A stretch of 64,000 nucleotides of DNA from Terriglobia bacterium (GTDB lineage: Bacteria > Acidobacteriota > Terriglobia > Acidiferrales > UBA7541), in the NCBI GenBank assembly GCA_020073485.1, contig JAIQFB010000023.1:29000-92999 (forward strand), written 5' to 3'. Each line of letters begins with the position of its first letter. Position 1 is the stretch's first letter. Below are positions 63,113-64,000 of the stretch, one piece after another. Below the pieces are notes generated by a model. That model made no database searches, was not told where the DNA came from, and saw only the letters and a program-made list of their open reading frames with translations. The translations under genes and the position numbers were made by a program.

Positions 63113-64000
63113 ATGTCTTCCCAACGCGAAGAAACGCCGCGCCGCACCGATTCCGGCCAACGGGCCGGACGGCGGGACGATTTCACCACCGTTTCCAATC
63201 ATCCCGTGCGGCGCTTGTACACTTCGGAAGATCTTTCCGGCTGGGACCCGGTGCGTGATTTGGGACTGCCCGGCGAGCCTCCCTACACGCGCGGGATTCA
63301 TCCATCGATGTATCGCAGCCGGTTGTGGACGATGCGCCAGTTCGCGGGGTTCGGATCGGCGGAAGATACCAACCAGCGATTTCGTTATTTGCTTTCGCAG
63401 GGCCAGACAGGACTGTCGGTCGCGTTCGATCTGCCCACGCTGATGGGATATGACTCGGACCACGCGCTGGCCGAGGGCGAAGTGGGCAAATGCGGCGTGG
63501 CCATCAGTTCGCTGGCGGATATGGAATTGCTTTTCGACCGCATTCCGCTGGGCGGCGTGTCCACGTCCATGACCATCAATTCGCCGGCCGCGATTATCTG
63601 GGCGATGTATCTGGCAGTGGCCGAAAAGCAGGGCGTGGACTGGGCCAGCCTCAACGGCACGCTGCAAAACGATATCCTCAAGGAATACATCGCCCAGAAG
63701 GAATACATCTATCCGCCGAAGCCGTCGATGCGGCTGGTGATCGACACATTTGAATTCGGCACGCGGCGCACCCCGAGATTTAATGCAATTTCGATCAGCG
63801 GCTACCACATTCGCGAGGCCGGGTCAACCGCGATTCAGGAACTGGCGTTCACGCTGCGCGACGGCATCGAGTATGTCGAGTGGGGCCTTGCGCGCGGCCT
63901 TGATGTGAACGAGTTCGCGCCGCGGCTTTCGTTTTTCTTCAACGCGCACAACGATTTCTTCGAGGAGATTGCCAAGTACCGCGCCGCGCGGCGCATCTGG
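63113..64000 (+). CDS. Acyl-CoA mutase large subunit, isobutyryl-CoA-mutase-like (3' end beyond window)
   Basis: Adenosylcobalamin-dependent carbon-skeleton mutase. 296 residues are visible from ATG 63113 and the frame stays open to the window end. The TIM-barrel half shows [77 protein letters not shown] and [25 protein letters not shown]. The two substrate-recognition positions are Phe77 and Gln195 (118 apart), as in isobutyryl-CoA mutase; methylmalonyl-CoA mutase has Tyr and Arg. It begins directly with the barrel, so it is not an IcmF fusion, and a B12-binding subunit would be separate. MeaB is encoded at 20784-21773. Confidence 0.9.
   Translation, partial: MSSQREETPRRTDSGQRAGRRDDFTTVSNHPVRRLYTSEDLSGWDPVRDLGLPGEPPYTRGIHPSMYRSRLWTMRQFAGFGSAEDTNQRFRYLLSQGQTGLSVAFDLPTLMGYDSDHALAEGEVGKCGVAISSLADMELLFDRIPLGGVSTSMTINSPAAIIWAMYLAVAEKQGVDWASLNGTLQNDILKEYIAQKEYIYPPKPSMRLVIDTFEFGTRRTPRFNAISISGYHIREAGSTAIQELAFTLRDGIEYVEWGLARGLDVNEFAPRLSFFFNAHNDFFEEIAKYRAARRIW

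Overview
The window looks like chromosomal DNA from a soil-type member of the Acidobacteriota, probably class Terriglobia. This is inferred from gene content, not from a search. Support comes from a very large Oar-like TonB-dependent receptor with an N-terminal carboxypeptidase-regulatory fold, an M2 (ACE-like) peptidase, bacillithiol synthesis (BshC), lipid A synthesis (LpxD), moderately high GC, and many short palindromic repeats between genes. No rRNA, tRNA, prophage, insertion sequence or CRISPR array was found. Most genes are housekeeping and most lie on the minus strand.

Layout. 1-11 kb (minus): partial ccmE, a hypothetical gene, a 2Fe-2S protein, accA, dnaE, a CCA-enzyme family nucleotidyltransferase, xerD and murJ. 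11.2-12.9 kb (plus): a hypothetical gene and lpxD. 12.9-17.9 kb (minus): ldcA, mpl, an M61 peptidase and plsC, joined by three consecutive 4-bp start/stop overlaps. 18-28 kb (minus): an acyl-CoA dehydrogenase; meaB, MBL hydrolase, mtnP and a PfkB kinase in a tight run; a small GIY-YIG gene between two copies of one repeat family; an M2 peptidase; hemW; a LacD-type aldolase. 28.7-36 kb (minus): bshC, carB, carA and lepB. 36-45.7 kb: a methyltransferase, rsmE, a divergent nucleoside hydrolase, the hrcA-grpE-dnaJ heat-shock cluster, an aldehyde dehydrogenase, a peptidoglycan-binding protein and an HtrA protease. 46-48.3 kb (plus): leuC and leuD. 48.3-56 kb: an EamA transporter, a secreted TPR protein and the TonB-dependent receptor. 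55.8-60.7 kb (minus): an M20 peptidase, an isopropylmalate/homocitrate synthase-like enzyme, a zinc-ribbon protein, truA and pyrE. 61-64 kb (plus): a TolC-family gene with a damaged 3' end, and the start of an acyl-CoA mutase large subunit cut by the window edge.

The genes serve precursor and pyrimidine synthesis (carAB, pyrE), leucine synthesis (leuCD plus a LeuA-like enzyme), envelope building and peptidoglycan recycling (murJ, lpxD, ldcA, mpl, plsC), protein quality control (hrcA, grpE, dnaJ, htrA, lepB), and acyl-CoA breakdown (acyl-CoA dehydrogenase, MeaB, mutase).

The most unusual content is not classical genes. (1) Several families of palindromic repeats occur mainly as inverted pairs next to stop codons; two supply the stop codon of a neighbouring gene and one sits between leuC and leuD. 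(2) A small GIY-YIG nuclease gene lies between two copies of one such family. (3) carA has no ATG, GTG or TTG start that keeps its first domain and appears to start at CTG, behind a perfect hairpin touching the Shine-Dalgarno. (4) The mutase carries the Phe/Gln pair of isobutyryl-CoA mutase instead of the Tyr/Arg pair of methylmalonyl-CoA mutase.
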